Assembly: GCA_902479135.1 (NCBI GenBank)
Contig: CABSNU010000002.1
Coordinates: forward strand, 62,001-126,000
Length of the DNA: 64,000 nucleotides
Reading direction: 5' to 3'
Source: an uncultured Collinsella sp.
GTDB lineage: Bacteria > Actinomycetota > Coriobacteriia > Coriobacteriales > Coriobacteriaceae
The position numbers and the translations under genes were made by a program. Numbering within the stretch: position 1 is the first letter of the stretch; each line of letters starts with the position of its first letter. This document shows, in pieces, positions 51,301 through 58,882 of this stretch. Under the pieces are notes generated by a model that saw only the letters and a program-made list of their open reading frames with translations, made no database searches and was not told the DNA's origin.

Positions 51301-53135
51301 CTGCCGATTTCCTTGGGGTCACGCAGCTTAATGACCTTGAACAGGGCATTCTTGATGACGGAATAGGACAGGCCGGCCGCGATGTCGCCCACCGTGGCGC
51401 CTTCCTTTTGCGCCTGCTTGACGCGCGAGTTCATAAAGACCGTGCAGCGACTGCCCAGGTCGACCGGGGCCTTGGCATGGATGGCGGCGTCGGCGAACGC
51501 GCGCACGTCCATGTTCATAGAGACGGCGAAACTCTCGATAAAGCTACCGCAACCCGACGAGCAGGCCTCGTTGAGCATGATGTGCTCAATCACGCCGTCC
51601 TTGACGCGCAGGCACTTCATGTCCTGGCCGCCGATGTCCAGGATAAACTCAACGCCGGGCAGGAATGCCTTGGCGCCGCGCAGGTGCGCAACGGTCTCGA
51701 TCTCGCCGGAGTCGGCCTTGAGGGCCTCGATGAGCAGCGCCTCGCCGTAACCCGTGGTGGTCACGTGGCCGATGGTGCAGCCGGCGGGGATGTGGTTGTA
51801 GAAATCGGCCATGATGACCTTAGCCGTGCCCAGGATGTCGCCGTTGTTGTTGCCGTACCAGGTGTGCAGCAGCTGGCCGTCCTCGCCCACGAGCGCGGCC
51901 TTCATGGTGGTGGAACCGGCGTCGATGCCAATGAACACGCGACCGGTGTAGCCTTCGAGCTTGCCCTTGGGGACGACCTCGGTGTCGTGGCGACCCTTGA
52001 ACTCAGCAAAGTCCTCGTCGGTGGCAAAGAGCGGATCCAGACGCTCGACCTCGGCACCCTGTGTGTCACCCAGGGCATCAATGGCCTCGATGAGCTGCGG
52101 GAACGTGCTGAGCTTGTTGGACTCGTGCGCCATGGCGGCGCCGCTCGCCACAAACAGGTGAGCGTTTTGGGGCACGATACGGTGCTCCTCGTCCAGGTTG
52201 AGCGTGAGGTAGAAGCGGTGGCGCAGCTCGGAGAGATACTGCAGCGGGCCGCCCAGGAAGGCGACGTTGCCGCGGATGGGACGGCCGCACGCCAGGCCCG
52301 AGATGGTCTGGGTCACGACGGCCTGGAAGATGGAAGCGGCCACGTCCTCGGGGCGGGCGCCCTCGTTGAGGAGCGGCTGCACGTCGGTCTTGGCAAAGAC
52401 GCCGCAGCGGCTGGCGATGGGATAAATGGTGGTGGCATTGGCCGCGAGTTCGTTGAGGCCGCTCGCGTCGGTGTGCAGCAGGGTTGCCATCTGATCGATG
52501 AACGCGCCCGTGCCGCCGGCGCAGGTGCCGTTCATGCGCTGCTCGATGCCGTTGTCAAAGTAGATGATCTTGGCGTCCTCGCCGCCCAGCTCGATGGCGA
52601 CATCGGTGGCCGGGATAAGGGTCTCGACGGCACGCTTGCTGGCGATGACCTCCTGGACAAACTCCAGGTCGAGCCACTGGGACAGCAGCAGGCCGCCCGA
52701 GCCGGTAATGGCGCAGGTCATCTGGGCCGTCGGCAGCACGGTTGCAGCACCCTCGAACAGGTCGCGGGCGCAGGCGCGGACGTCGGTGTGGTGGCGCTGG
52801 TACTTGGCGTAGACGATCTGGTTGTCGTCGTTGAGCACGGCGAGCTTAACGGTGGTGGAGCCTACGTCGATGCCCAGGTGCAGGTTGCCGCGGGCGGCCT
52901 CGGGGTTGAAGATCGCGCCTTCGGGGGCGTGGGCGGCGGCTACGGGCTCAGCGGCGGTGGCGGGCTCGCTAGCGATGGACGTCTCCCCTGCCGCGTTCTT
53001 GGCATCGGCAACTGCCTCGACAACTTTCTCGGCTGCCGCGGTCGCGGCCTTCTGCGCGGCGTTCACCACGGCGGGCGCGGCCTCGCGTGCGGCAGCAACC
53101 ATACGATCCTTGATGCCCTCGACGAGTTTGCTCAT
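48354..53135 (-). CDS. Giant fused 2-hydroxyacyl-CoA dehydratase activase
   Basis: Protein of 1593 residues. A low-complexity Ala/Lys helix (1-80) leads to two BadF/HgdC-type ATPase modules: the first about 86-340 (HLGIDVGSTTVKLAVL, GGTGAFIDQMA), the second about 395-650 (FIGIDAGSTTMKAALV, DIGGQDMKCLRV, NEACSSGCGSFIESFA, a Cys ligand of the 4Fe-4S cluster). A cysteine cluster CGRCSNNC near 686 is followed by a DUF2229-type module from about 755, an HgdB-like module (about 1140-1500) and a C-terminal CVSCGP. HgdC activates 2-hydroxyacyl-CoA dehydratases by ATP-driven electron transfer; the fused form probably acts alone on an unknown substrate. A TetR gene lies 12 bases upstream, so the two form an operon. 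Confidence 0.92.
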   Translation of the reverse strand: MSKLVEGIKDRMVAAAREAAPAVVNAAQKAATAAAEKVVEAVADAKNAAGETSIASEPATAAEPVAAAHAPEGAIFNPEAARGNLHLGIDVGSTTVKLAVLNDDNQIVYAKYQRHHTDVRACARDLFEGAATVLPTAQMTCAITGSGGLLLSQWLDLEFVQEVIASKRAVETLIPATDVAIELGGEDAKIIYFDNGIEQRMNGTCAGGTGAFIDQMATLLHTDASGLNELAANATTIYPIASRCGVFAKTDVQPLLNEGARPEDVAASIFQAVVTQTISGLACGRPIRGNVAFLGGPLQYLSELRHRFYLTLNLDEEHRIVPQNAHLFVASGAAMAHESNKLSTFPQLIEAIDALGDTQGAEVERLDPLFATDEDFAEFKGRHDTEVVPKGKLEGYTGRVFIGIDAGSTTMKAALVGEDGQLLHTWYGNNNGDILGTAKVIMADFYNHIPAGCTIGHVTTTGYGEALLIEALKADSGEIETVAHLRGAKAFLPGVEFILDIGGQDMKCLRVKDGVIEHIMLNEACSSGCGSFIESFAVSMNMDVRAFADAAIHAKAPVDLGSRCTVFMNSRVKQAQKEGATVGDIAAGLSYSVIKNALFKVIKLRDPKEIGSQVIVQGGTFMSDATLRAFEQLTGVHAVRPDIAGCMGAYGAALLARDRAGADGTSTILSAEDIAHLTVTQKHVRCGRCSNNCQLTVNDFGGGRRFITGNRCEKGAGHKKQKTEAPNLFKKKNELLFNREILSPDEAPRGTVGIPRALNMYENYPFWHAFFTRLGFSVQLSDQSSKKTYQAGIESMPSESVCYPAKMSHGHVMNLIDRDVDFIWMPCVRWERKEDPTAGNCYNCPIVMSYPTALALNIDEIREQNIEFLYPFVPYHDKTELKRRLYQVLAVDRVADAEAGRGRVRGPKITRSEVDAAVNAAYEADARFHEDIQTMGEEALKWVEDHGGHGIVLAGRPYHNDPEINHALPELISSFGFAVFTEDSLAHLVKPERPIRVVDQWMYHSRLYAVARFVTMRNDLDLIQLNSFGCGLDALTTDQVQEILEASGKIYTVLKIDEVSNLGAARIRIRSLMAALKDQEAERLAEATAAGEAYEQGDAAPVAPSTDAPAFASRKYTFEAQRESASTAWPKVPFTEQMRDEGYTILCPQMAPIHFDLVKEVFRGAGYNLELLPSTDHDAVEAGLRYVNNDICYPSILVTGQIMEAIESGRYDLSKTAVVISQTGGGCRATNYIALIRKALRESGHPEIPVISLSAVALGEDNPGFKITPALLKQAVYAVLFGDVMMQMLYRCRPYEATPGAANALYEEYMARARKLAPKFNRHNYTKLCREAIRAFDTMPLVGEGTKPRVGVVGEILVKFHPTANNHVVDVIEREGCEAVVPGLLDFFLYSMSNAELQKDELGSSATTRAGMQALIKLVDWMRTPVEEMLEKSRRFEAPERIGTMADKARTVLSVCNNMGEGWLLTAEMLDLIDHGAPNIICTQPFACLPNHVVGKAVIKELRRQHPESNIVAVDYDPGASEVNQLNRIKLMISVAKENMRAGKGFKLEKVAPLAMDEVTGQMRAHDGCVSCGPASEEAVTSVAERLGRGIKK

Positions 53136-53147
53136 CTGTCTCTCCTC

Positions 53148-53858
53148 TTAGTTGTTGGACTCGACGGTTGCGGCGGTGTCGGCCGCGTCCTCGAGCTGCA
53201 AGTTCAATAGCTTCATGCCGTATTCCGGCACGTTGATATCGATGGGTTGGCCATACAGGTCGCCGGGGCGCACAAAAGCGAGCACCGTCATAATGCGCGC
53301 CATGGCCTCGGGCGATTCGGTGAGCCCACGCTCAAACCAGCGCTGAATCAGGCCGACCTCGGCACTCACGACGTAGGTGACGTAGTAGTCAAAGAACGTG
53401 CCCAGCGCCAGGCCCAAAATGCCCGTCTGCGCACGCGGCACCACAGCCTCACGCGCGGTGTCGATGATCCTTTTAATGAAGGCCTGGTCGCCGCCCGGAC
53501 CCAGCAGCGCACCGATTAAGTCGCGGTTGGCCGCAAGATAACGCAGCAGCTCAACCGAACCGGGCGCCGGCTCGAGCTCATCGATGTTGTGATAGAGATC
53601 AGGCAGCTGAGCTGCGGTGATGAGCTCAATGCGCTCACGGATCTCGGCCAGCAAGCCGTCCTCGATTTGATTGATAAAGTCGGGAATATCGCGATAGTGC
53701 GAATAGAACGTGCGGCGCGTAAGGCCAGCACGCTCGGTGAGCGACGCGACATTAATGCGCGAAAGGTCGCCGCTTTCGGCAAGCTCGCTGGCAAGTGCCT
53801 GGCGAAGGGCACGCTGCGAGCGAAGGGATCGGCGGTCGCATTTCTCGAGCTGGGACAA
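53148..53858 (-). CDS. TetR family regulator of the activase operon
   Basis: Protein of 236 residues with the TetR helix-turn-helix at about 24-70 (INVASLTERAGLTRRTFYSHYRD) and a C-terminal ligand domain. It is followed after 12 bases by the giant activase gene, so it probably controls its own operon. A 15-base palindrome (53910-53924) 52 bases upstream of the start is the best candidate operator. The ligand is unknown; an acyl-CoA would fit the context. Confidence 0.9.
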   Translation of the reverse strand: MSQLEKCDRRSLRSQRALRQALASELAESGDLSRINVASLTERAGLTRRTFYSHYRDIPDFINQIEDGLLAEIRERIELITAAQLPDLYHNIDELEPAPGSVELLRYLAANRDLIGALLGPGGDQAFIKRIIDTAREAVVPRAQTGILGLALGTFFDYYVTYVVSAEVGLIQRWFERGLTESPEAMARIMTVLAFVRPGDLYGQPIDINVPEYGMKLLNLQLEDAADTAATVESNN

Positions 53859-53909
53859 GCGTCCTCCTTGTTACTCAGTCCGTGCGCTATTGCACAGTGC
53901 GAGTATTAT

Positions 53910-53924
53910 TGCACACCGTGTGCA
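53910..53924 (-). promoter_or_regulatory. Candidate TetR operator
   Basis: TGCACACCGTGTGCA is a perfect palindrome of 7+1+7 bases, 52 bases upstream of the TetR start. ATTGCACA occurs both inside it and at 53889, which could be a second half-site. Confidence 0.5.
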
Positions 53925-53950
53925 TCAACACGTAAAGGCAATATTTAGAT

Positions 53951-53979
53951 TGTGACAAAGGGACTGTCCCTTTGTCACA
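53951..53979 (-). repeat. Stop-linked REP-like element (HAD gene)
   Basis: A perfect palindrome of 14+1+14 bases: the TAA of the HAD gene is followed on the minus strand by TGTGACAAAGGGACAGTCCC and the rest of the mirror arm. It has the GGGACAG core and TTTGTCACA arms, and directly abuts the stop codon. Confidence 0.8.
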
Positions 53980-54837
53980 TTATTCGATGACGGTGCGGGA
54001 GTTTTGCTTGCGCATGGTGGCGAGCATGTGTTTGGGGACGGCATGGGCCATGCAGCTGCCGATGGTCGCGCTCGCGGCGGCTTTAGCTGCATCGCTAGCG
54101 TTTTTGGTCGCGTAGCTGTGACGGAAACGTTTGAGCATGGCGATATCGTTGCCGCCGTCGCCATAAACCGCGACCTCGTCCTCGGCAATGCCGTAGTAAC
54201 CCGCCAGCCAGGCCACGCTCTCGCCCTTGTTGCATGCCACGTCCGTGATCTCGAACATCACCGGATCGAACGGCGCGTTGACCACACGGTCCGAGCGCTC
54301 GGCAAGATACGCCTTAAGGTCACGCTCCAGCTCGGGCGAGGTCACGCGACAATTGATCTTGCATACATCGTGACGCAAGATATCGCCGATCGACTGGTCG
54401 AAATACTGCTCCTCGTGATAGCCGCCACGTGCACGCATGCCGCGCATCACAATACGCTTGACGGGGCTGTCCTTTTTAAAGCCCGCTTGATGCATCTCGA
54501 ACGAACCGCTCGAGAACATGCCATCGGGCGTGGAGCAATCAAAGCAAATGTCCGGGAACGCCTTGAGCAGCTCCTCGGTAACCTGCGGGTCGATGGTCCA
54601 GGTCTTGAGCACCTCGCCATGACTGTCGCGCACAATGGAACCGTTAGAGCAGCAGGCATCGAGCGCCAGCCCCGTAAAGCCATGCTCGCCGATCGGCAGC
54701 GTCGAGCGTCCGGTCGCGGGAACCACATGCAGACCAGCCTCAGTCAGCTCGCGAATGGCACGGCGGATGGTCCCATCTGCCTCGTGCAGGGCGTTCAGCA
54801 GCGTTCCGTCTAAGTCACTCGCAAACATCTTGATCAT
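53980..54837 (-). CDS. HAD-superfamily hydrolase, Cof-type
   Basis: Protein of 285 residues with all HAD motifs: MFASDLDGTLLN (I), VVPATGRST (II), CNKGESVAWLAGYYG (III lysine) and VYGDGGNDIAMLK (IV), and a type IIB cap between. Substrate is probably a sugar or nucleotide phosphate. The start MIKMFAS is chosen over an ATG two codons earlier that would leave only one base between ribosome site and start. Both start and ribosome site lie in one arm of a long hairpin (54835-54894), which is unusual. Confidence 0.9.
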   Translation of the reverse strand: MIKMFASDLDGTLLNALHEADGTIRRAIRELTEAGLHVVPATGRSTLPIGEHGFTGLALDACCSNGSIVRDSHGEVLKTWTIDPQVTEELLKAFPDICFDCSTPDGMFSSGSFEMHQAGFKKDSPVKRIVMRGMRARGGYHEEQYFDQSIGDILRHDVCKINCRVTSPELERDLKAYLAERSDRVVNAPFDPVMFEITDVACNKGESVAWLAGYYGIAEDEVAVYGDGGNDIAMLKRFRHSYATKNASDAAKAAASATIGSCMAHAVPKHMLATMRKQNSRTVIE

Positions 54838-54894
54838 GGGCATGCCTCTCTTTCGTCTGCACGATATTGTAGACGAAGGAGAGGCATGCCCATG
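54835..54894 (-). promoter_or_regulatory. Hairpin covering start and ribosome site of HAD gene
   Basis: Exact 16-base arms (54835-54850 and 54879-54894) are continued after one mismatch by TTCGTCT/AGACGAA. On the minus strand the downstream arm holds GAGAGG and the ATG. The loop contains TACAAT, which could instead be a -10 box. If transcribed whole, the hairpin hides the translation start; if the promoter is in the loop, the palindrome would be an operator. Confidence 0.65.
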
Positions 54895-54953
54895 CAAGGG
54901 TGTTCCAACGCGCCAGGACATTCGCTTCCGCAAAGCAACGGTGCCCCAGCGCG

Positions 54954-56216
54954 TCAAGACAATCGCCGCAAGCGACTTTTCAGCCGATAAAACAGCGCCG
55001 TCGTCAGCGCCAGCACCGCCAACATGCCTGCGAATACAATCGCCGGTGTCCATCGATCATATGCAGCCCCGTACGTCAATTGGCCGATAGGTATTGCGCA
55101 GGAAAGGACTGTGTAAACGACCGAAAGCACTTTTCCGCAGAGCTCAGTCGGCGCTGCCCGCTGAACAAACGCGATGATTTCAACCGACGCAATGCTTGCC
55201 CACACCATGACCCATGCCGAACCAACCGCAAACACGGTGAACATGCATGCATCTGCGCCGAACAGTAGCGTGACAATGATCGGTGCGACTCCAAAACAGA
55301 TCATCGCAACATATCGACATATGCCATTGAAAGAAAAACGATGCGACCAAATGCCGACCAAGCCACTGCCGGCAAGACCACCCAAGCCCATAGCCACCTC
55401 AACTATCCCAACGCAGGACGATTGCATGCCGAGATGCTTTGTAACAATAATGGGAGCGCCAATCGTTAGCCCAACCAACGCAAGGTTCAAAACGGCCGCA
55501 AGCAAAATCACGGCGACCAATGATGCATTTTGCAACAGATACCGAATCGACTCCCGAAAATCGTTTCGGCATGTCGTACGAGTCGCGCCGTCTCCCCTCG
55601 TTTCAGATGAGGCATTTTGCTTGAGTGCGACCCCAAACAAGAGAGCTGAAATCGCAAACGCCACCGATGCGGTTGTGCAAAGAGTATCGATGCCAAAGCA
55701 CCCATAGACTGCCGTCCCGACCACAGGACCCAAGATATTGCTCACCATGGTCACCTGCGAAACCAATGCAGTGGCCCGCTCAACCTTCTCTTCACCCGCC
55801 ATGCGCACCGTCTCAATTTGGAGCATTGGCTTTAGCAGCGATTGAACGCCATATTGAACACAAAGTGTCGCTACTACGACGACCGCAAGAGGCAATGAGT
55901 ACTTCATGGGGATAGACAGCAGTGATGCAGTCATCAGAGCAATGCCGAGGGCCACGAGGACCTCGCGATGTCTTCTCCTATCCGCCAAGATTCCGCCAAC
56001 CGGAGTTGCAAGTACGCCGGGTATGAACGCTATCGCCACGACGACGCCATATAACGTTGACGATCCACTGCAATCGAACAAGTAAAGTGGATACGCAAAG
56101 CACAGCGCCGACAGCATCGAATACGTGCACAGCTGTGCAACAAGAAGCTCCGTGAGTCTAATTGACCGCACTGTTTTTGATTCCAACGAGGCACTGACGT
56201 CTCTCAGGCCAGCCAT
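54954..56216 (-). CDS. MFS efflux transporter
   Basis: Major facilitator superfamily protein of 420 residues with about 12 membrane helices. The loop after helix 2 reads GGILADRRRHRE, the MFS motif A (GxLaDrxGrr). Helix patterns resemble macrolide/multidrug exporters of the MefA/NreB sort. The start MAGLRDVS follows a GGGGG stretch; a frame of 26 codons upstream is rejected. Its promoter region holds two inverted repeats likely bound by the upstream TetR. Confidence 0.87.
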   Translation of the reverse strand: MAGLRDVSASLESKTVRSIRLTELLVAQLCTYSMLSALCFAYPLYLFDCSGSSTLYGVVVAIAFIPGVLATPVGGILADRRRHREVLVALGIALMTASLLSIPMKYSLPLAVVVVATLCVQYGVQSLLKPMLQIETVRMAGEEKVERATALVSQVTMVSNILGPVVGTAVYGCFGIDTLCTTASVAFAISALLFGVALKQNASSETRGDGATRTTCRNDFRESIRYLLQNASLVAVILLAAVLNLALVGLTIGAPIIVTKHLGMQSSCVGIVEVAMGLGGLAGSGLVGIWSHRFSFNGICRYVAMICFGVAPIIVTLLFGADACMFTVFAVGSAWVMVWASIASVEIIAFVQRAAPTELCGKVLSVVYTVLSCAIPIGQLTYGAAYDRWTPAIVFAGMLAVLALTTALFYRLKSRLRRLS

Positions 56217-56229
56217 AAGTCCGCCCCCT

Positions 56230-56311
56230 ATACATACCGCCAGTATGTATTTATCGACTTGGAAAGGGCAGCCGTGGCTACCCTCACAAATCAATTACAT
56301 ACCGTTGGTAT
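56230..56311 (-). promoter_or_regulatory. Two TetR-type operators before MFS gene
   Basis: ATACATAC/GTATGTAT arms five bases apart (56230-56250) and a similar site with ATACC/GGTAT (56299-56311). Both contain TACATACCG. One lies just before the MFS start, the other next to the TetR stop, bracketing the expected MFS promoter. Confidence 0.55.
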
Positions 56312-56316
56312 CTATA

Positions 56317-56979
56317 TTACCACCCGGCGCGGTCCCATACGTCCCAAATCTGCGCCGTTGTCTGAAGCACTTCATTACCCAAATCGAGCCCCACCGCGGC
56401 CGCCATCTGCACCAAACATTGTGCGCGAGCGAGCATTCGCTCCTTGGACTCGAGCGGACGGAACAATGGCAGCAGCCAGAGATTCGCCAGCAACGATACG
56501 GCCTCTGCCGCTTCGCGCGGGCATTCGCACGCAATGGATCCGTCGGCGATGCCCTCCTCGATCACCGGCAAGAGACAGCCATCGGCCGACTCGTCAAATG
56601 AGCCCTGATACTGCATCGCCAGTAGACGCGAGCTTTTTACCGGATCTGCTGCAGGACGCATACGTGCCCATAGCTCAATTTGCGGAACAACGGACTCGGG
56701 AGCGTAAAGCCTTTTTAGCTTTTGGGCGCCGGTCATATTACCGACGCCAAGCGTCGCGCGGCGGCGCTCAACAACGGGAGCCATCGCTCGATCAAATGCG
56801 GCGTTAAAAATCTCTTCTTTGCTCTTGAAGTGATGATAGATAGCGCCCTTGGTCATGCCATCGAGACGGTCAACGATATCCTGGATGCTCGTTCCCTCAT
56901 AACCCTGTGCGCAGAATAGCTCCAGCGCCGCGTCGAGAACCTTCGCGACCGTCTCTTCGGGATATTTATTGCGACCCAT
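56317..56979 (-). CDS. TetR family regulator of the MFS gene
   Basis: Protein of 220 residues. The helix-turn-helix is at about 25-55 (GTSIQDIVDRLDGMTKGAIYHHFKSKEE), typical of AcrR/TetR proteins. The start MGRNKYPEE is chosen from family alignment and a nearby GGGCGG. It precedes the MFS gene with two operator-like sites between them, the usual arrangement of a drug-responsive repressor. Confidence 0.9.
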   Translation of the reverse strand: MGRNKYPEETVAKVLDAALELFCAQGYEGTSIQDIVDRLDGMTKGAIYHHFKSKEEIFNAAFDRAMAPVVERRRATLGVGNMTGAQKLKRLYAPESVVPQIELWARMRPAADPVKSSRLLAMQYQGSFDESADGCLLPVIEEGIADGSIACECPREAAEAVSLLANLWLLPLFRPLESKERMLARAQCLVQMAAAVGLDLGNEVLQTTAQIWDVWDRAGW

Positions 56980-57053
56980 AATCCGCCCATCCGCAACGCA
57001 AGTCTTATGCCTCATTGCGATATTTTAACGTTGCGGATGGCAAACGGTCGGCC

Positions 57054-57392
57054 CTACACCGCGGCGGGGCCGTGTTCGCCGGTGCGGATACGGATGACTT
57101 CTTCGACCGGCTCGACCCAGATCTTGCCGTCGCCGACAGCGCCGGTGCGCGCAGCGTTGCAGATGATGTCGACAATACCATCGACGTGCTCATCGGCGCA
57201 GATGAGGGTGAACTGTACCTTAGGGATCGTGTTGACAAGCAACTCATTGCCGCGCACGTATTCCTTCCAGCCATGCTGCGCGCCGCAGCCCTGCACCTGG
57301 TTGATAGTCATACCGCGAACATCAGCAGCAAACAACGCGTCTTTAAGAACCTCAAGCTTTTCCTGGCGCACGATCGCCGTAATTTTCTTCAT
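57054..57392 (-). CDS. glnK: PII nitrogen regulatory protein without Tyr51
   Basis: PII signalling protein of 112 residues. The N-terminus MKKITAIVRQEKLEVLKDAL and the segment QGCGAQHGWKEYVRGNELLV align with GlnB/GlnK without gaps. The uridylylation site, Tyr51 in the T-loop (RGAEYMV in E. coli), is leucine here (RGNELLV), so this form of control is excluded. ATP and 2-oxoglutarate binding segments (GDGKIWVEPVEEVIRIRTGE) are kept. It lies downstream of amt, so it probably binds and closes the ammonium channel. Confidence 0.92.
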   Translation of the reverse strand: MKKITAIVRQEKLEVLKDALFAADVRGMTINQVQGCGAQHGWKEYVRGNELLVNTIPKVQFTLICADEHVDGIVDIICNAARTGAVGDGKIWVEPVEEVIRIRTGEHGPAAV

Positions 57393-57496
57393 AGTGAATT
57401 CCTCTCTTCAATAAAAGAAATGAATTGTCCTTCACATGGCACAGGTTTTCCAGGTGCCGCAAACCAACCTCAGAGATCAATAAGTTCAACTGACTG

Positions 57497-57604
57497 GTCT
57501 TAGCAGGTTTCCCAAGTGCCGCAGATTGCCGTGAAAGAGGAGCGAAGCGTACTTAAGTACGTGAGCGACGATTGAACGGCAAGGTGCGGTGCTTGGGGAA
57601 GCTG
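57497..57604. repeat. Imperfect 110-bp inverted repeat, amt-glnK gap
   Basis: Between amt and glnK, about 31 bases at each end (starting AGCAGGTTTCCCAAG and ending CTTGGGGAAGCTGCT) are imperfect reverse complements, roughly 25 of 31 positions. The centre has the palindrome CGTACTTAAGTACG. A partial direct copy (CAGGTTTTCCAGGTGCCGCA) lies at 57445. It would be transcribed with the operon. It has the look of a dispersed intergenic repeat. Confidence 0.6.
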
Positions 57605-58882
57605 CTAATCGAGTCCGGAGAAAGAAGGATAGGCGCTCTCGCCGTGCTGACTCGCATCCAGGCCCAGCGCCTCGTCGGCCTCGTCCACACGCAGGCTGCC
57701 GTGGAACAGTGCCTTGACCACCGCGGCGATCACCAAGTCGAGTACCAGTACAATGACGACCGTCACCACAATGCCCAAGATCTGCGAGATGAGCAGCGAC
57801 ACGTCGCCCGTGTAGAACAGACCGCCCTTGCCGGTCCACGAAAGCTCCGGCACGCAGAACAGGCCCGTGAGCACGCCGCCCAGGATGCCGCCGATGCCGT
57901 GGCAGCCAAACGCGTCGAGCGCGTCGTCGTAGCCGAACTTGGTCTTAAGATGGCTGATGGCGAAATAGCAGACGGGCGAGACGATCAGGCCCATGACCAG
58001 CGCCGCCCACGGCTCGACAAAGCCCGCGCCCGGCGTGACCACCACGAGGCCCGCGACCAGACCGGTGCTGGCACCCACCAGCGTGGGGCGACCGGTGTGC
58101 ACGCGCTCGACGGCAAGCCATGAGACCATGCCCGCCGCGCTGGCCGTCACGGTGTTGAGGATGGCAAGCGCCGCCACGGCGTCGGCCTTGAACTCGCTGC
58201 CGCCGTTAAAGCCAAACCAGCCAAACCAAAGCAGACCGGCGCCCAATGCCACAAACGGCACGTTATGCGGGCGATAGCTCACCATGCCAAAACCGCGACG
58301 ACGGCCGAGCATTAAGCAGAGAATCAGGCCCGTCAGACCGGACGAGATGTGCACCACGTCGCCGCCGGCAAAGTCCAGCGCGCCGATGATGTCGCCGATA
58401 AAGGAGCCCTCGCCGCCCCACACCATGTGAGCAAGCGGCGCATAGACCACAAGCAGCCAAATGCCCAGGAAGGCCGTCATGGCACCAAACTTAACGCGGC
58501 CGGCCAGGCTGCCCGTGACGATAGCAGCAGTGATCATGGCAAATGCCATCTGAAAGGCGATGTTAATGATCTGAGGGTAGACGGCGCCGTCAGTGGCATT
58601 GCCCTCGGCCGCCTGCAGCACCTGGTTGAGCACCGGAAGGCACAGTAGCTGGTCAAGGCCTCCAATAAACGGGCTGGAACCGTCGCCGCCGTAGGCCAGC
58701 GACCAGCCGGCAACAATCCACAGCACACCAACCAGGCCAATGGCGCCAAAGCACATGAGCATGGTGTTGATGACATTTTTGCGCCTGGACAGGCCGCCAT
58801 AGAAAAACGCCAGACCCGGTGTCATTAAAAACACGAGCATAGTGCAGATGAGCATAAACGTTGTCGATCCCGTATCGTACAT
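57605..58882 (-). CDS. amt: Ammonium transporter Amt
   Basis: Channel-type ammonium transporter of 425 residues with 11 membrane helices. Conserved segments are PGLAFFYGGLSRRKNV, the first pore histidine in DFAGGDVVHISSG, and the second in DAFGCHGIGGILGG. The C-terminal tail (after KALFHGSLRVDEADEALGLDASQHGE) matches the trimer-contact tail that responds to PII. The start MYDTGST follows GGGGGAG. It is followed by the PII gene, a classic pairing. Confidence 0.95.
   Translation of the reverse strand: MYDTGSTTFMLICTMLVFLMTPGLAFFYGGLSRRKNVINTMLMCFGAIGLVGVLWIVAGWSLAYGGDGSSPFIGGLDQLLCLPVLNQVLQAAEGNATDGAVYPQIINIAFQMAFAMITAAIVTGSLAGRVKFGAMTAFLGIWLLVVYAPLAHMVWGGEGSFIGDIIGALDFAGGDVVHISSGLTGLILCLMLGRRRGFGMVSYRPHNVPFVALGAGLLWFGWFGFNGGSEFKADAVAALAILNTVTASAAGMVSWLAVERVHTGRPTLVGASTGLVAGLVVVTPGAGFVEPWAALVMGLIVSPVCYFAISHLKTKFGYDDALDAFGCHGIGGILGGVLTGLFCVPELSWTGKGGLFYTGDVSLLISQILGIVVTVVIVLVLDLVIAAVVKALFHGSLRVDEADEALGLDASQHGESAYPSFSGLD

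Noticed and set aside
50238..53210. Plus-strand open frame of 990 codons opposite the activase gene
   Set aside because: Same effect of base composition; the minus-strand frame has clear motifs and a ribosome site.
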